NCBI GenBank assembly: GCA_012862575.1
Contig: BLSF01000010.1
Location: 248,001-312,000 of the forward strand
DNA: 64,000 nt
Direction: 5' to 3'
DNA from: Parietichytrium sp. I65-24A
Lineage: Eukaryota > Sar > Bigyra > Thraustochytrida > Thraustochytriidae
Both the position numbers and the translations under genes were made by a program. The notes below the pieces were generated by a model that saw only the letters and a list, made by a program, of their open reading frames with translations, made no database searches and was not told the DNA's origin. Below, piece by piece: positions 1 through 9,450 of this stretch (position 1 is the stretch's first letter; the number at the start of each line of letters is the position of its first letter).

Positions 1-1
1 A

Positions 2-445
2 AGGTCTGAAGCTGCCCGCCACCTTCTGGAGCACAATCGCGAGCAGTACCAGCTTCGAGAGGCTCTAAAGTCCTTGGCGGCTCATCACATGGGACACCAG
101 GAGCAGCAGGTGCTTGCGCGAAATGCACTTTGCTCCAGAGGAAGATATCTCACTGACCACTTCGCAAGTCAAGTGGAGTTTCGACGACAGTTTAGGGTAC
201 TTGCGCGTCGAGTTGCAAAGCAGCAAGCGTTACAAGCTCAAGTGTCAGGGGAGCTTTCTAAGCTTGCGAAACAGGCTCAAGCTCATCAAGAACTTCAACG
301 AGTTATCATTTTAGAACTAACAGGCAAGGCGCAGCACACCAAGGTGCATCTGTTCAATCAAGCAAGATGCAGGTCTCAGTTGATCTCTCTCGCCGAGAAA
401 GCGAAGGCGCGTTTGCAGACCGAACAACCAGGACCTCCCAAGTAA
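2..445 (+). CDS. 3' part of a helical, Gln/Lys/Ala-rich protein (5' end outside window)
   Basis: The frame is open from the left edge to a TAA at 443-445, and no start is needed inside the window, so this is the last ~147 residues of a longer gene. The sequence is rich in Gln, Ala, Leu, Arg and Lys with almost no Pro or Gly until the final QPGPP, which suggests long helices or a coiled coil. Only 67 bp separate its stop from the stop of the converging kinase-like gene. I do not recognise a family. The reading frame is supported by length, composition and the tight convergent spacing, not by homology. Confidence 0.55.
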   Translation, partial: RSEAARHLLEHNREQYQLREALKSLAAHHMGHQEQQVLARNALCSRGRYLTDHFASQVEFRRQFRVLARRVAKQQALQAQVSGELSKLAKQAQAHQELQRVIILELTGKAQHTKVHLFNQARCRSQLISLAEKAKARLQTEQPGPPK

Positions 446-512
446 AGGTTCACGGGATGATAAATAATGTATAAATATGGCTTTTCGAAATGTTTTAAAC
501 TATGAGACGTAC

Positions 513-1748
513 TTACACCCGAGGTTGGCCGATCTGGTCCACTCCAGCTTTTCCCGGAAAGTGATCTTCCAAGAACGCTGCAAGCTGATCCACAAAGTAT
601 TGGCCCATGTGTGCCGGCATGTGCGTAATCAAGTACGGAACAAACCAAATCCAACGACCGGCCCCTCCTTGTTTGTACTCTTCCCAGACCATCTCCACCG
701 AGGGGCTCCGATCTCCTAGAAGAGTCGAAAGGCGGTTGTAGTACGTGTCGCATACAAGGTCCTTTTCCCAAGCCCTTCGATCTTCCGGCCGAGTATTGGA
801 GATGAGGTACTGGCCCAGATCCTGTGGTCCTGACCCGATGCCCACCATCTCAAAATCCAGCAGCTTGACATCTCCGTTCTTGAGAACGAAAAGATTGTTT
901 GGGTAAAAATCCCCGTGCACCAATGTCCACTCGCCACTATAGTAGGTGGCCCAATCAATTTTGGCGATGGAAGCGTCTATGCATGCTACGAGATGCTCTG
1001 GAAGACGCACATTTGTCCATTTAGTCACTTTCTCAGCAAGCAGGTCTTTAGGGGCCTTGCGCTCGCTGGAGGAGTTGAGGTTGTTGTCCAGGAGCTTTTC
1101 GTGGATCTCTGCCCAGGCCCCCTTTACCATATTTTGCGCATCGGTCCAAGCTTTGTCGGCTTCGTCCGATCGATCTCCGAACCAGGCACGTCCGCGAAGA
1201 AAGCTCCACTCGTTCCTCACGTAGTCGTCCATCCAAAACCCAGCGTGCAGAGTTGCCGCGATTTCGAAGGATTTGTTCACCAATTCTTTCTCGTACTCGA
1301 CCGAGTACACGAACCCTTCAGGCCGCTTGCCTTCCCACGCCGCGGGGTGATGGTCCGCCATCATCGAGCCCATGTTGGAACCTTCAAGTTTCTCCATTAG
1401 CAGGAGCTTCTGCCCCGTGGCAAAGTCGCCTTCGGCATAGAACACTTCCGGCAGGCTCTCTTTGAGCTTTTTGGCAGCTTCAAGCTCTTCCACGTGATCC
1501 CCTTTCAAACAATTGAAGAACATTGGTTCGCGCACGAGCCCCAGCCACTTGGACGTCGCTAGCCTTCTCTCATTGTCCCCGGAGAAGGTCTTGATGATCC
1601 TTCGCTTCTCTTGCCCGTCCTCGTGCTTGGTGATGAGGGTCAGGATGTCCCCAGTGTACCCGCCTGACGCGCCGCTGGAATCTTCCACTTGCGCCGACAC
1701 GCAGTCCTTCTCTCCCACCGTCTCGCGAACCCACTCCGCGTCAAACAT
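513..1748 (-). CDS. CHK/APH-type small-molecule kinase-like protein
   Basis: A 411-residue protein with the protein-kinase-like fold of choline kinases, aminoglycoside phosphotransferases and the CHK/EcKL (DUF1679) group. The catalytic loop reads VHGDFYPNN (residues 277-285: His-Gly-Asp plus the Mg-binding Asn) and the DFG-equivalent is LLDFE (residues 297-300), followed by a DLGQYL helix as in the CHK family. Family members phosphorylate hydroxyl groups of small molecules; the substrate here is unknown. The start at 1748 is the first ATG; the frame continues upstream only through an 8-bp tandem repeat with no ATG. It converges on the gene at the left edge. Confidence 0.85.
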   Translation of the reverse strand: MFDAEWVRETVGEKDCVSAQVEDSSGASGGYTGDILTLITKHEDGQEKRRIIKTFSGDNERRLATSKWLGLVREPMFFNCLKGDHVEELEAAKKLKESLPEVFYAEGDFATGQKLLLMEKLEGSNMGSMMADHHPAAWEGKRPEGFVYSVEYEKELVNKSFEIAATLHAGFWMDDYVRNEWSFLRGRAWFGDRSDEADKAWTDAQNMVKGAWAEIHEKLLDNNLNSSSERKAPKDLLAEKVTKWTNVRLPEHLVACIDASIAKIDWATYYSGEWTLVHGDFYPNNLFVLKNGDVKLLDFEMVGIGSGPQDLGQYLISNTRPEDRRAWEKDLVCDTYYNRLSTLLGDRSPSVEMVWEEYKQGGAGRWIWFVPYLITHMPAHMGQYFVDQLAAFLEDHFPGKAGVDQIGQPRV

Positions 1749-1782
1749 GGCTGCTCTTCTACCTCCTGCTCTGCCACGACCT

Positions 1783-1838
1783 CCACTCTTCCACTCTTCC
1801 ACTCTGCCACTCTGCCACTCTACCACTCTACCACTTCA
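1783..1838. repeat. 8-bp tandem repeat (CCACTCTN) upstream of the kinase-like gene
   Basis: About seven copies of CCACTCT followed by T, G or A in ordered pairs (TT, GG, AA). It lies 35 bp upstream of the ATG of the leftward kinase-like gene, so on the sense strand it is a purine-rich AGAGTGG array, probably in the 5' UTR. Confidence 0.85.
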
Positions 1839-2626
1839 AACTACTAGCTAGAGGTGTACTCGAGTACCAAAGAAGTATGGTATGTCACGGGTGTCACGGG
1901 ACTCGAAATCAAAGCTCTTTCTTTCCCTCTCTCTTCCTCCGTGTCTCCTTGTCTCAGCAAATCTTTGTGATGAGTGTGATGAGCTCAATTTGGACCACTA
2001 TGGTATTTTGATACTCACCAGTAGCAGGTGTACACATTGCGGAAGAGGCCAATGGAAAATTGTAGTGTATAATACAGTGAGTGCATACTATGTTGTTTAC
2101 TGTTCGCCGAGAAAGCTCCTCATGTCTCGGACTGAGAGGCGTTTCCGGAATGGTGCGCAATGGAAATGTGGTGTGCTGGTTACTCCTAAGTGTGCAAACG
2201 TACGTGTACGTGTACGTGTACGTGTACTCGCATACTCACAGTCAGTTATCGATTTCTGACTCGGACTGACAGTGTTGTTGTTCTTGTTGGTGGTGTCATT
2301 GAAGGCGAGCAATGGAGGGCGTCGAAAGTGCGGGAGACAAGGGAAGAGATGGGAAGGGGATGCAAGAATTGTTTGTCAGATGCTGCTTTGGTTCTCTTGC
2401 GTCCAAGATGGAATGCGTCAACGCAAAGCGTAGAGTTCTTCACGATTACATCAATCAAGTGTGGTAGGATCACGGTCATAGCAGTCCAGAATGGGGCCGG
2501 ACTGAAAACACAAAAGGAAGCCTCAAGGCAAAATAAGAGTGCCGGCACCGATACGGTATCTTTGGGGCTCAAGTTGAGATTGAATGCCTCTGCTCGAGTG
2601 TTCATGGCGGGCTATCTTCTTTCAGA
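1839..2626. other. Intergenic spacer with TACGTG tandem repeat
   Basis: No convincing gene. It holds a 12-bp perfect palindrome GTACTCGAGTAC at 1856-1867 and a TACGTG tandem array at 2199-2227 followed by GTACTCGCATACTC. The open frames here are short, lack coding character and overlap the repeats. Confidence 0.6.
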
Positions 2627-5332
2627 TTAGAATGGCATCGAGATCAGGCTGTGCACGAGTTTTCGCCTCTCGGCCTTTTCGTCAAACTCCTTGGCCCGCT
2701 CTTTCGATTCCTCAAACACCACGGCATCGGAGAGGTCCTCCTGAAGGGCAAAATCCAGCTCTGCGGCTTCGCCTTCGAGTGCGTCTTGCCTTTCGCTCGA
2801 CCCATCAGTGCGAGAACGCCTGGAATGCTGAGAGTCTTTCGTGGCGGGTGATTTGGTTGACCTGCGTCTCGGCGATGGGTCCGTTCCTGCCTCCTCCGCT
2901 GAAGCCATATCTTGCAGTTTGGCATGGTCGAAAGGGACGTTCCAGTATGGACTCCGCGACAGCCCTCGCCCGGCTCCATTCACCAAGATTCCCCAGTGCA
3001 CTCCACTGTCCAGGCTAAATGCCCGCACGCAACAGTCAAACCCTGCCGTCAGGACAAGGTTGAATTGAGGAGCAAGGTCGATTGTGGTTATCCCATCGTC
3101 GTGAGCTTGCACAACGCACCAGCTCTCGGTCAATTTCAACTCTTCGTCCACAAAGTGGGTCCGCAGCGACCCATATTCGTCGCCTGTTACAAGCTGCTTG
3201 GTTTCGCTTGACCACGCTACCGCCAGAATGGAGCTCTTTTCCCCAGCTTTACGTTGCTCGCACTGCCTTAGGTTTGTGTATACATTTTCATTCTTCTTTT
3301 CATCGTCGGGACCGATAGGAAGGCGCCAAAAGTAAAGCCTTCCGGAGCGATCGGTGGCGCAAAGACTATCCTGCCCTTTCAGAAATAGAACTGCTGTGAG
3401 GTCTGCATCGCAGATGAGCTTGTTCAATAGCTTACCAGACACAAAGTCCCACACCCGGACTGAATTATCCAGGCTACCAGTTGCAAGGATGGACTTGTAA
3501 AAGTCCGCGCAAGTAATATCTTCCTTGTGGCTGAAATGGCTATCCATTTCTCGGAGCCGGACTCCGTGATCAGCTTCCAGCTCCGAGTGGACCACGATCG
3601 CGCGATCCCAACTCACACTAACAACGACTTTGTGTCCCGCACAGTAAATCAATTTTGATACTTCAGCTTTGTGTGAATCCATCGCTTTCATGAATGCCCC
3701 ACTCGAGTAGTTAAAAACTTGGATGTTTCCGGCGTGATCACCAAGTAAAAATTTGCGCTGGCGGTCATCCAGGCACATTGTGGTCACATCCGAGTCAGTC
3801 AGGTTGTCGTACTTTCGCAATTGCTTGCCTGTAAGCAAGTCCCAAATCTTGAGGCTCCTTCCAGAGACCGTTGCAATACTCATGGACACTGTGTTGATGC
3901 AAGCTGAGATCACGGGAAAGTCATCCGCGACCATGTCCATCACCGGATCGCATTGGTCGAACACATAGAGCTGCTTGTGAGCCGCAACGATGCGAGTTAT
4001 GTAGGGCGGACGATTGGAGTTTGACGGGGCATAAGATTGGTCGGCTCCTGCAGCAGATTCGTGTCCTGCTTGGGTGTCTATTCCTTTCGCAATGCCAAAG
4101 GTAGTCATTCGATCCAAAGCATCAGGCGGTTCTGACGTGAAGGTCTGCAGACAAGAATAGTTGCGAATATCCCAAACCTTAAATGTTCCTGCCATATCCC
4201 CGGAAATGACCTGATGGTCCGAACCGGGAACAGTGTGAATTTCAACGATGCTGTCCTTGTGACCGCGAAGTTTGTATATGACATTTCGCGAAAACGGGCT
4301 CCACACAAATCCGTCGTGGTCGACACCTCCGGAAAAGAGCAGCTTGTGGCTCTCGTTATAGGCCAGCGAATACACACCATTTTCGTGACCGATGAGGTTT
4401 TGTCTTTTTGAGCAGTTGTGAACATCCCAGATTGATATCATGGCATCCATCCCGCCCGAGGCAATGCAGTCAAGCCCATTGAGGTACTTGAGAGAGCTGG
4501 CGATATCGTTGTGAGCGTCTGTGATGCATGCAGATTCTGATCGCGACTTCAGATCCCAGACGTGAATGAGTCCCATCACACTGGCGCTAAACAATACTTT
4601 GTGTTTGTCCACCCAACACAGAGCTGCTTGCGCGTGCGGAACAGACCAACACGATTGCACCTGGAACTGCTGCTCGCCAGGCGCGAGATGCCATAGACAT
4701 AAAGTCAAATTTGAGCACGATGTAAGCAGACGACCGGCCGTGACGCGCGAAGAGTTGCTCGTTGTGTTGGGAATATACTCTGCACAAATTGGAATCCCAT
4801 TGTAGCCAGAAAGCCTGCCAATCTCATTGGAGAGGTCTCGAGCATCGTAGAGTCGAATTGTTTTGGTGTGGTTGCGCAGAAGAGCAAAAGCATCAAGCTG
4901 TTCCATGTACTGCATCTTTTGCACCGCGTTCTCATTCTGAATGCACCGAAGTTCGGCGTCCGCTTTATACTTGAAAGGCACCGAGTAATTGTCCAATTTG
5001 CTTTCTTCGTACACGGAGGACTTTTCCACGAAAAAGGCATTCAACTCGTCCCACTCCATGGTGCCATCTCCGTTCACGTCGATTTCCATGAACAGCTCCA
5101 CGAGACTGTTGCGTTGCAAGTAGGGAAGGTGGGCTTGCATGATACGAACAAACTGATTTAAGCTCACCTCGCCATCCCCAACGCGCTCAAAATCTTTTCG
5201 CACTTTTCGCACAAGCGCCGGGTCAAACTCCTTCATAATCTCCGACACAAGGTCCTGCGAATATGCCTTGGACCGCGACAGTCTTGTGCGTGGTGTATAG
5301 CACTCCTCGACCGACTCGCTTTTTCCTTCCAT
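2627..5332 (-). CDS. EF-hand plus WD40-repeat protein (WDR49/WDR64/EFCAB8-like)
   Basis: A 901-residue protein with an N-terminal EF-hand pair followed by two WD40 propellers. The second EF hand has a canonical loop DVNGDGTMEWDE at residues 85-96; the first (VGDGEVSLNQF) is degenerate. WD units are visible from about residue 150 to 790, including WDLKSRSES, SGGMDAMISIWDVH, SGDMAGTFKVWDIR, SGRSLKIWDLLTGK and TGSLDNSVRVWDFVSGKL. The tail is acidic and serine-rich. This EF-hand/WD40 order is typical of the WDR49, WDR64 and EFCAB8 group, whose members are mostly linked to cilia and sperm. The start is the first ATG; the frame extends 55 codons upstream without one. Assignment within the group is uncertain. 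Confidence 0.85.
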   Translation of the reverse strand: MEGKSESVEECYTPRTRLSRSKAYSQDLVSEIMKEFDPALVRKVRKDFERVGDGEVSLNQFVRIMQAHLPYLQRNSLVELFMEIDVNGDGTMEWDELNAFFVEKSSVYEESKLDNYSVPFKYKADAELRCIQNENAVQKMQYMEQLDAFALLRNHTKTIRLYDARDLSNEIGRLSGYNGIPICAEYIPNTTSNSSRVTAGRLLTSCSNLTLCLWHLAPGEQQFQVQSCWSVPHAQAALCWVDKHKVLFSASVMGLIHVWDLKSRSESACITDAHNDIASSLKYLNGLDCIASGGMDAMISIWDVHNCSKRQNLIGHENGVYSLAYNESHKLLFSGGVDHDGFVWSPFSRNVIYKLRGHKDSIVEIHTVPGSDHQVISGDMAGTFKVWDIRNYSCLQTFTSEPPDALDRMTTFGIAKGIDTQAGHESAAGADQSYAPSNSNRPPYITRIVAAHKQLYVFDQCDPVMDMVADDFPVISACINTVSMSIATVSGRSLKIWDLLTGKQLRKYDNLTDSDVTTMCLDDRQRKFLLGDHAGNIQVFNYSSGAFMKAMDSHKAEVSKLIYCAGHKVVVSVSWDRAIVVHSELEADHGVRLREMDSHFSHKEDITCADFYKSILATGSLDNSVRVWDFVSGKLLNKLICDADLTAVLFLKGQDSLCATDRSGRLYFWRLPIGPDDEKKNENVYTNLRQCEQRKAGEKSSILAVAWSSETKQLVTGDEYGSLRTHFVDEELKLTESWCVVQAHDDGITTIDLAPQFNLVLTAGFDCCVRAFSLDSGVHWGILVNGAGRGLSRSPYWNVPFDHAKLQDMASAEEAGTDPSPRRRSTKSPATKDSQHSRRSRTDGSSERQDALEGEAAELDFALQEDLSDAVVFEESKERAKEFDEKAERRKLVHSLISMPF

Positions 5333-6759
5333 CTTTGGTGCAGTCGCGCTCTTGTCTCTCCGCCCTCGATATCTATGGCGATTATCAACTCTCGCTTCAA
5401 ATTCAGCAAAGTGACATGGCAGTCCCCGGTCCCTTCCACGGCCTTCGATTCTCGCCGCTCTTGCGGTGTGGGCGGCGCAAAACAGACTTGTGCGCACTCA
5501 CTAGTGCAGCAGCGTTCCTAAAGTCTCTCTTTACACTCTTTACCTTCCAAGTCAACTCTTGAGTGATTCTTGGTTTCCCGATCTGTCGCGCGAAAGTGAC
5601 TTTTCGGAATTCACATCAATTCACATCAATTCACAGACAGTAACTTCAATATTCGATCTGCGTTTCACTGCTCGAACAGCGAACGAGAAGCAATGGAAGA
5701 AGAATGACTCTCACACGCTCAAGCTCGCGGTCATCATAAGCTGGCGATCGTCGTGATCATGATAACTTTCTGACTCGGACTCCTCGGAATGAGTCTCATC
5801 AACGGTCCTATTTTGTCTTGTGCGAAATGCCGCGCTGAGAATTGTAAACGTCACAAAGCCCTATCTGTGACGCAAAAGAGCCATAAAATGTGGACTGTAA
5901 GCGTCACACAAGCCTCTGCGTTTACTCCGCGTGCACACCCTCGTAGCACTGGTCCTATAGGTACAGTAGCCACTCCTATCAGCACCGGCAGCCGCACAGA
6001 GTACAGAAGCCTGCTGGTAATGAACCCTGTAGGTATTACACTATTTTTACCTACACACGCTACGCCTCCTCCGCCTAGCACTCCGCTACGAGCAGCACGC
6101 GCGCTACTTGATACGTCTAGCACCCCTAGCACCGCGACGATGTGCAAAACCACATCAGCACACATGCCTAGTCCACCACCTAGTCCCCTCGCATCAGCTA
6201 CGACCCGGCTATCCACTCTTACACCCATCGCTGTGCCTCCTAGCGCCCGCGGCTATCCAAAACCCGTACGACAGCGAGTGCTCATGTGCCGAGTATGAGC
6301 TGCGAGAGATGTGAGAGATGTGAGAGAGATTGATGATGATTGATGATTGATGATTGATGATTGATGATTGATGAGATCAACTCAACTCAAACGACACAAC
6401 GACACAGAGAGAGAAAGTGAGTGAGAGAGAGAGAGAGCGAGGACGCTCTCCTTCCTTCGCCCCTGTTCACGCACAGTAGAGTAACCAGTAGGCGCGCCTT
6501 CCTCCCAACGAACGCAGGAAGGGAGCCACCTCACCTTTGGCAAGTGTGTGTACTCCGTCCTCTGTCTCCTCTGTCCTCTGTGTCCTGTGTGTCCTGTGTG
6601 TCCTGTGTGTGGCCCGTGTTGTGTGTCTATATCGTGGAGGCGAATAGGAGGAGGGGTTGGTTGCGGAGCGCAGGTCGTCAAGTGGCAAGGTGGTAAAGTT
6701 GGCAGGCCAACAATCGAACAATCGATCGGGCGAACGGGTGAACGGGCTGTTGTTTTGAG
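5333..6759. other. Divergent promoter region with several tandem repeats
   Basis: A 1.4-kb spacer between two divergent genes. It contains a 7-bp TTGATGA array (about 6330-6375), a GA-rich tract (6405-6440) and a 9-bp TGTGTGTCC array (about 6578-6612). The part at 5930-6260 is unusual in composition, rich in CCTA, CTAC and TAG words. A 169-codon open frame at 5789-6298 has no recognisable protein character. Confidence 0.6.
6330..6375. repeat. TTGATGA heptanucleotide tandem repeat
   Basis: Roughly six copies of the 7-bp unit TTGATGA, about 380 bp upstream of the PQQ-propeller gene start. Confidence 0.85.
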
Positions 6760-9171
6760 ATGGGTTCCCACTCTCGGAGGAGGTACAGCAGCGCCACGCG
6801 TAAGGAGCTGGAGAAGCGGCAGGCGAAAGAGGAGGAGGAGCTGCGCAAGCGTGCGGAGCGACGATGGAAGAAGCGCGAAGAGCGGCGCGGCAGGCCCGGA
6901 AGGAGTCAGAGCCGGAGGGCCAAGCGCGAGGCCGTGGCATCGGACTCTGACTCGGACAGCATGTACTCGTCGGACTCGTTCCTGTCCCAGTCCGACGTGT
7001 CAGACGTGTCAGAGTCCGACGCCTCCGATGTCTCGGACGCTTCGAGCGATGTTGGCCGCAGACACAGGTCCAAGTCGGCGTCCTCGCAAAAGTCGCGAAA
7101 GTCGAGGGCCTCGCGCGTCTCCAGGAGCTCCAGGGTGTCTACCAAGTCACGGAAAAGCGACAAGAAGAGCAGCAAGAAGAGCAGCAAGAAGAGCGCCAAG
7201 AAGAAGCGGTCCAAAGGAGGGTCCGGCGGTGCGTTGGGGTCTGCGGCCATGCTCGGACTAGTAGGAGCTTTGGCATGGTCGCTGATGGGCCTTGCGGGCC
7301 ACGCCTCGGGAGACTTTGATGCCGCACTTTCATACGAGCTGCCAGCGGCAGTGGAGTGGAGCTCGGTGCCTGAATCACGGTGGACCCCAGCGCAGCTGCG
7401 ACGCGTGTATGCAGACACGCAAGCGCCCTCGCTACAGGCGTTCGGACACGGAAAGGTGGGCGTTGTTCAGCCCAAGCTGGACTCGCCTGTCTCCGTGTAC
7501 GAAGACCTGGTTATCTCAGGGGGCATCGCGTCGTCGCCGGACGGTGGCATGGTTTGCTTCGTTGGACGCCGAATGGATACAAGCCACTACACGCTCTCTT
7601 GCATGGATGCGGAAAGCACCAAAGTGCGCTGGACCACTGAGCTTTCTAGAGACTTTCGGGAGCGAGGCGGCGCGCACGAGTTGAAGACCCGCCGCCCTCT
7701 AGTTCTTTCCGACATGGTAGTCTACCCAAGAAGCTGCAGCTCGGTTGATGCGTTCAGCCTGCTTGACGGCTCTTTACGATGGTCAGCGCACTTTCCGGGG
7801 CAGGTTCAGACCTGTAATGCAGTTGACATTGTGTACGATGCGGCGCGAAGCACCATCGTCGTTCCCACTTCAGACGGATCTCTCATTGGTCTCAATCCCA
7901 TGGACGGCTCCAGCATGGCACAGACGCGAAGCCTTTCTTGCAATAGCCCTCTTGCGGAAAACACGCACAATTGTATTGAGAGTTTTATGGCTTCGCACAC
8001 GGGAACAGGCTCCTTCTACTTCAAGGGGCGGGCGTCCAAGGCCCTGCTGGCGCATCTCGCCAACAGTGCCTCAAATTCTTGGTTCGGCCGCTCTCGTGCC
8101 GAGAGCTCAGCGCCCGTCACAGATGGCGTGGCGCTTTACCACGTCAAGCTTGTTCAGGCCGATGCAGACATGTCGGAGCCTTTTATGTTTAGGGTCGAGA
8201 GCGCACGAGCTATGGCCTCGGGACACACATTGGACTCAGGACGAAATGCACTGAATGGCATTCGCAACTCGATTGGCGCCGCCCCTGATGGCCTCGCAGT
8301 TATTGTGTTGGACGGATGCCAGGTCCGAGGCCTATCGACGCCCTATCTTGAGGAAGTTTGGGCACTGGACCTTTCCAGCCAGGAGAGCTACTTTTGTCAT
8401 CTTCAGTCAGTTGAACCCACCGAAGATGGCGAAATCTTCATTACATCGGACAGAGCTCTCTATAAGTTTTCTGCTCCTGGCGATAGCACGTCAGCACCCA
8501 AGCAAGCGTGGCGCCTCACAATGACATCTTTGTACAGCGCGTTATATGCCGGCGAAGAAGCCCGCGTTCTTTCCTCGCCTGTTGTTACTGAAAATGGAGT
8601 TGTGATTCGCGTAGGTACCTCGCGTGGTCTGAACAGATACGTTGTACAAGGAGGTGTCGTCGTAGTAGACCGCGAATCTGGGTCTTTTCGCAGCTTTTAT
8701 TCAAAGGGCCAGATCTCCGAAGGCGATCTAGCAGTGGACGGGTTCGGTAATGTATACTCTGGAAGCGACGACCTGGCCCTTCTGACTCGCGATGCGCTCC
8801 GCGAAATCGGTCGGTACAACGCCGGAAACGGTGGTGTTCAAGTCTTAAGCTCAATGTCGAGCAGCGAAGCATTGAACGAGGTTTCGAAAGCGATGGTGCT
8901 GCGGGCCAAGAACTGTGTTGCGTCTGCAGGAGGCGGTTGGTTTGGACGCGTGAGCGCAGCTGGAGAGGCTTCCGCAATGCACGACCTCGCCCACCTACGA
9001 TTGATGATATTGCAAACTCTAAACTTGTCGCGTCGTCTTCGCGCGGACCGAAGTGTGCAGAACCTTCGTTCAGTGTACGAAAGTCAGATGAACGAAAGGC
9101 CGGTAGACTACTTGCGCACCAATGCGAAGCAAATTTGTGAAGCGATTCAAGCTGCAGCAGAAGCGATCTGA
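6760..9171 (+). CDS. Single-pass membrane protein with PQQ-type beta-propeller
   Basis: An 803-residue protein in three parts. Residues 1-150 are extremely charged: a basic helix (1-60), an Asp/Ser segment (61-98) and an RS/KS-rich stretch (100-150). One hydrophobic helix follows at about 159-180. The remaining ~600 residues read like a pyrrolo-quinoline-quinone-type propeller, with repeated strands such as DAFSLLDGSLRWSAHFPG, GSLIGLNPMDGS and VVVDRESGSF. The positive-inside rule predicts a type II protein: the basic tail in the cytosol and the propeller in the ER lumen or outside. No PQQ-binding residues or calcium site could be assigned, so it is more likely a scaffold or receptor than a dehydrogenase. 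The ATG at 6760 is the first in frame. Confidence 0.75.
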   Translation: MGSHSRRRYSSATRKELEKRQAKEEEELRKRAERRWKKREERRGRPGRSQSRRAKREAVASDSDSDSMYSSDSFLSQSDVSDVSESDASDVSDASSDVGRRHRSKSASSQKSRKSRASRVSRSSRVSTKSRKSDKKSSKKSSKKSAKKKRSKGGSGGALGSAAMLGLVGALAWSLMGLAGHASGDFDAALSYELPAAVEWSSVPESRWTPAQLRRVYADTQAPSLQAFGHGKVGVVQPKLDSPVSVYEDLVISGGIASSPDGGMVCFVGRRMDTSHYTLSCMDAESTKVRWTTELSRDFRERGGAHELKTRRPLVLSDMVVYPRSCSSVDAFSLLDGSLRWSAHFPGQVQTCNAVDIVYDAARSTIVVPTSDGSLIGLNPMDGSSMAQTRSLSCNSPLAENTHNCIESFMASHTGTGSFYFKGRASKALLAHLANSASNSWFGRSRAESSAPVTDGVALYHVKLVQADADMSEPFMFRVESARAMASGHTLDSGRNALNGIRNSIGAAPDGLAVIVLDGCQVRGLSTPYLEEVWALDLSSQESYFCHLQSVEPTEDGEIFITSDRALYKFSAPGDSTSAPKQAWRLTMTSLYSALYAGEEARVLSSPVVTENGVVIRVGTSRGLNRYVVQGGVVVVDRESGSFRSFYSKGQISEGDLAVDGFGNVYSGSDDLALLTRDALREIGRYNAGNGGVQVLSSMSSSEALNEVSKAMVLRAKNCVASAGGGWFGRVSAAGEASAMHDLAHLRLMILQTLNLSRRLRADRSVQNLRSVYESQMNERPVDYLRTNAKQICEAIQAAAEAI

Positions 9172-9450
9172 TAAAAGTGCAAATGAACAAAATTTATAGT
9201 GTTGAGTAGTGTTGACGACCATAAATTTGGGCGGTAACCAGGAAAACATTGCTTTCCCCAACCGACCGTTTTTCGAATGTTGCAAGAACACCCGTACGCT
9301 CCTTTCAGACTTGTGGAGGCTTCTTCCGTCCTTTCCTCCTACACGAGCTAGCGCTCGACGCAGTGAGCCCTTCATCCGAAGACCGACAAACTTTCGGAAA
9401 AATATAATTCATGTTTAAAATCACGGGTCTACAGCGGTCTACAAAGTTGT

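Noticed and set aside
5789-6298. 169-codon Pro/Thr/Ser-rich open frame in a spacer
   Set aside because: Composition reflects the CCTA/CTAC-rich island. No domain, and a competing frame exists on the opposite strand.
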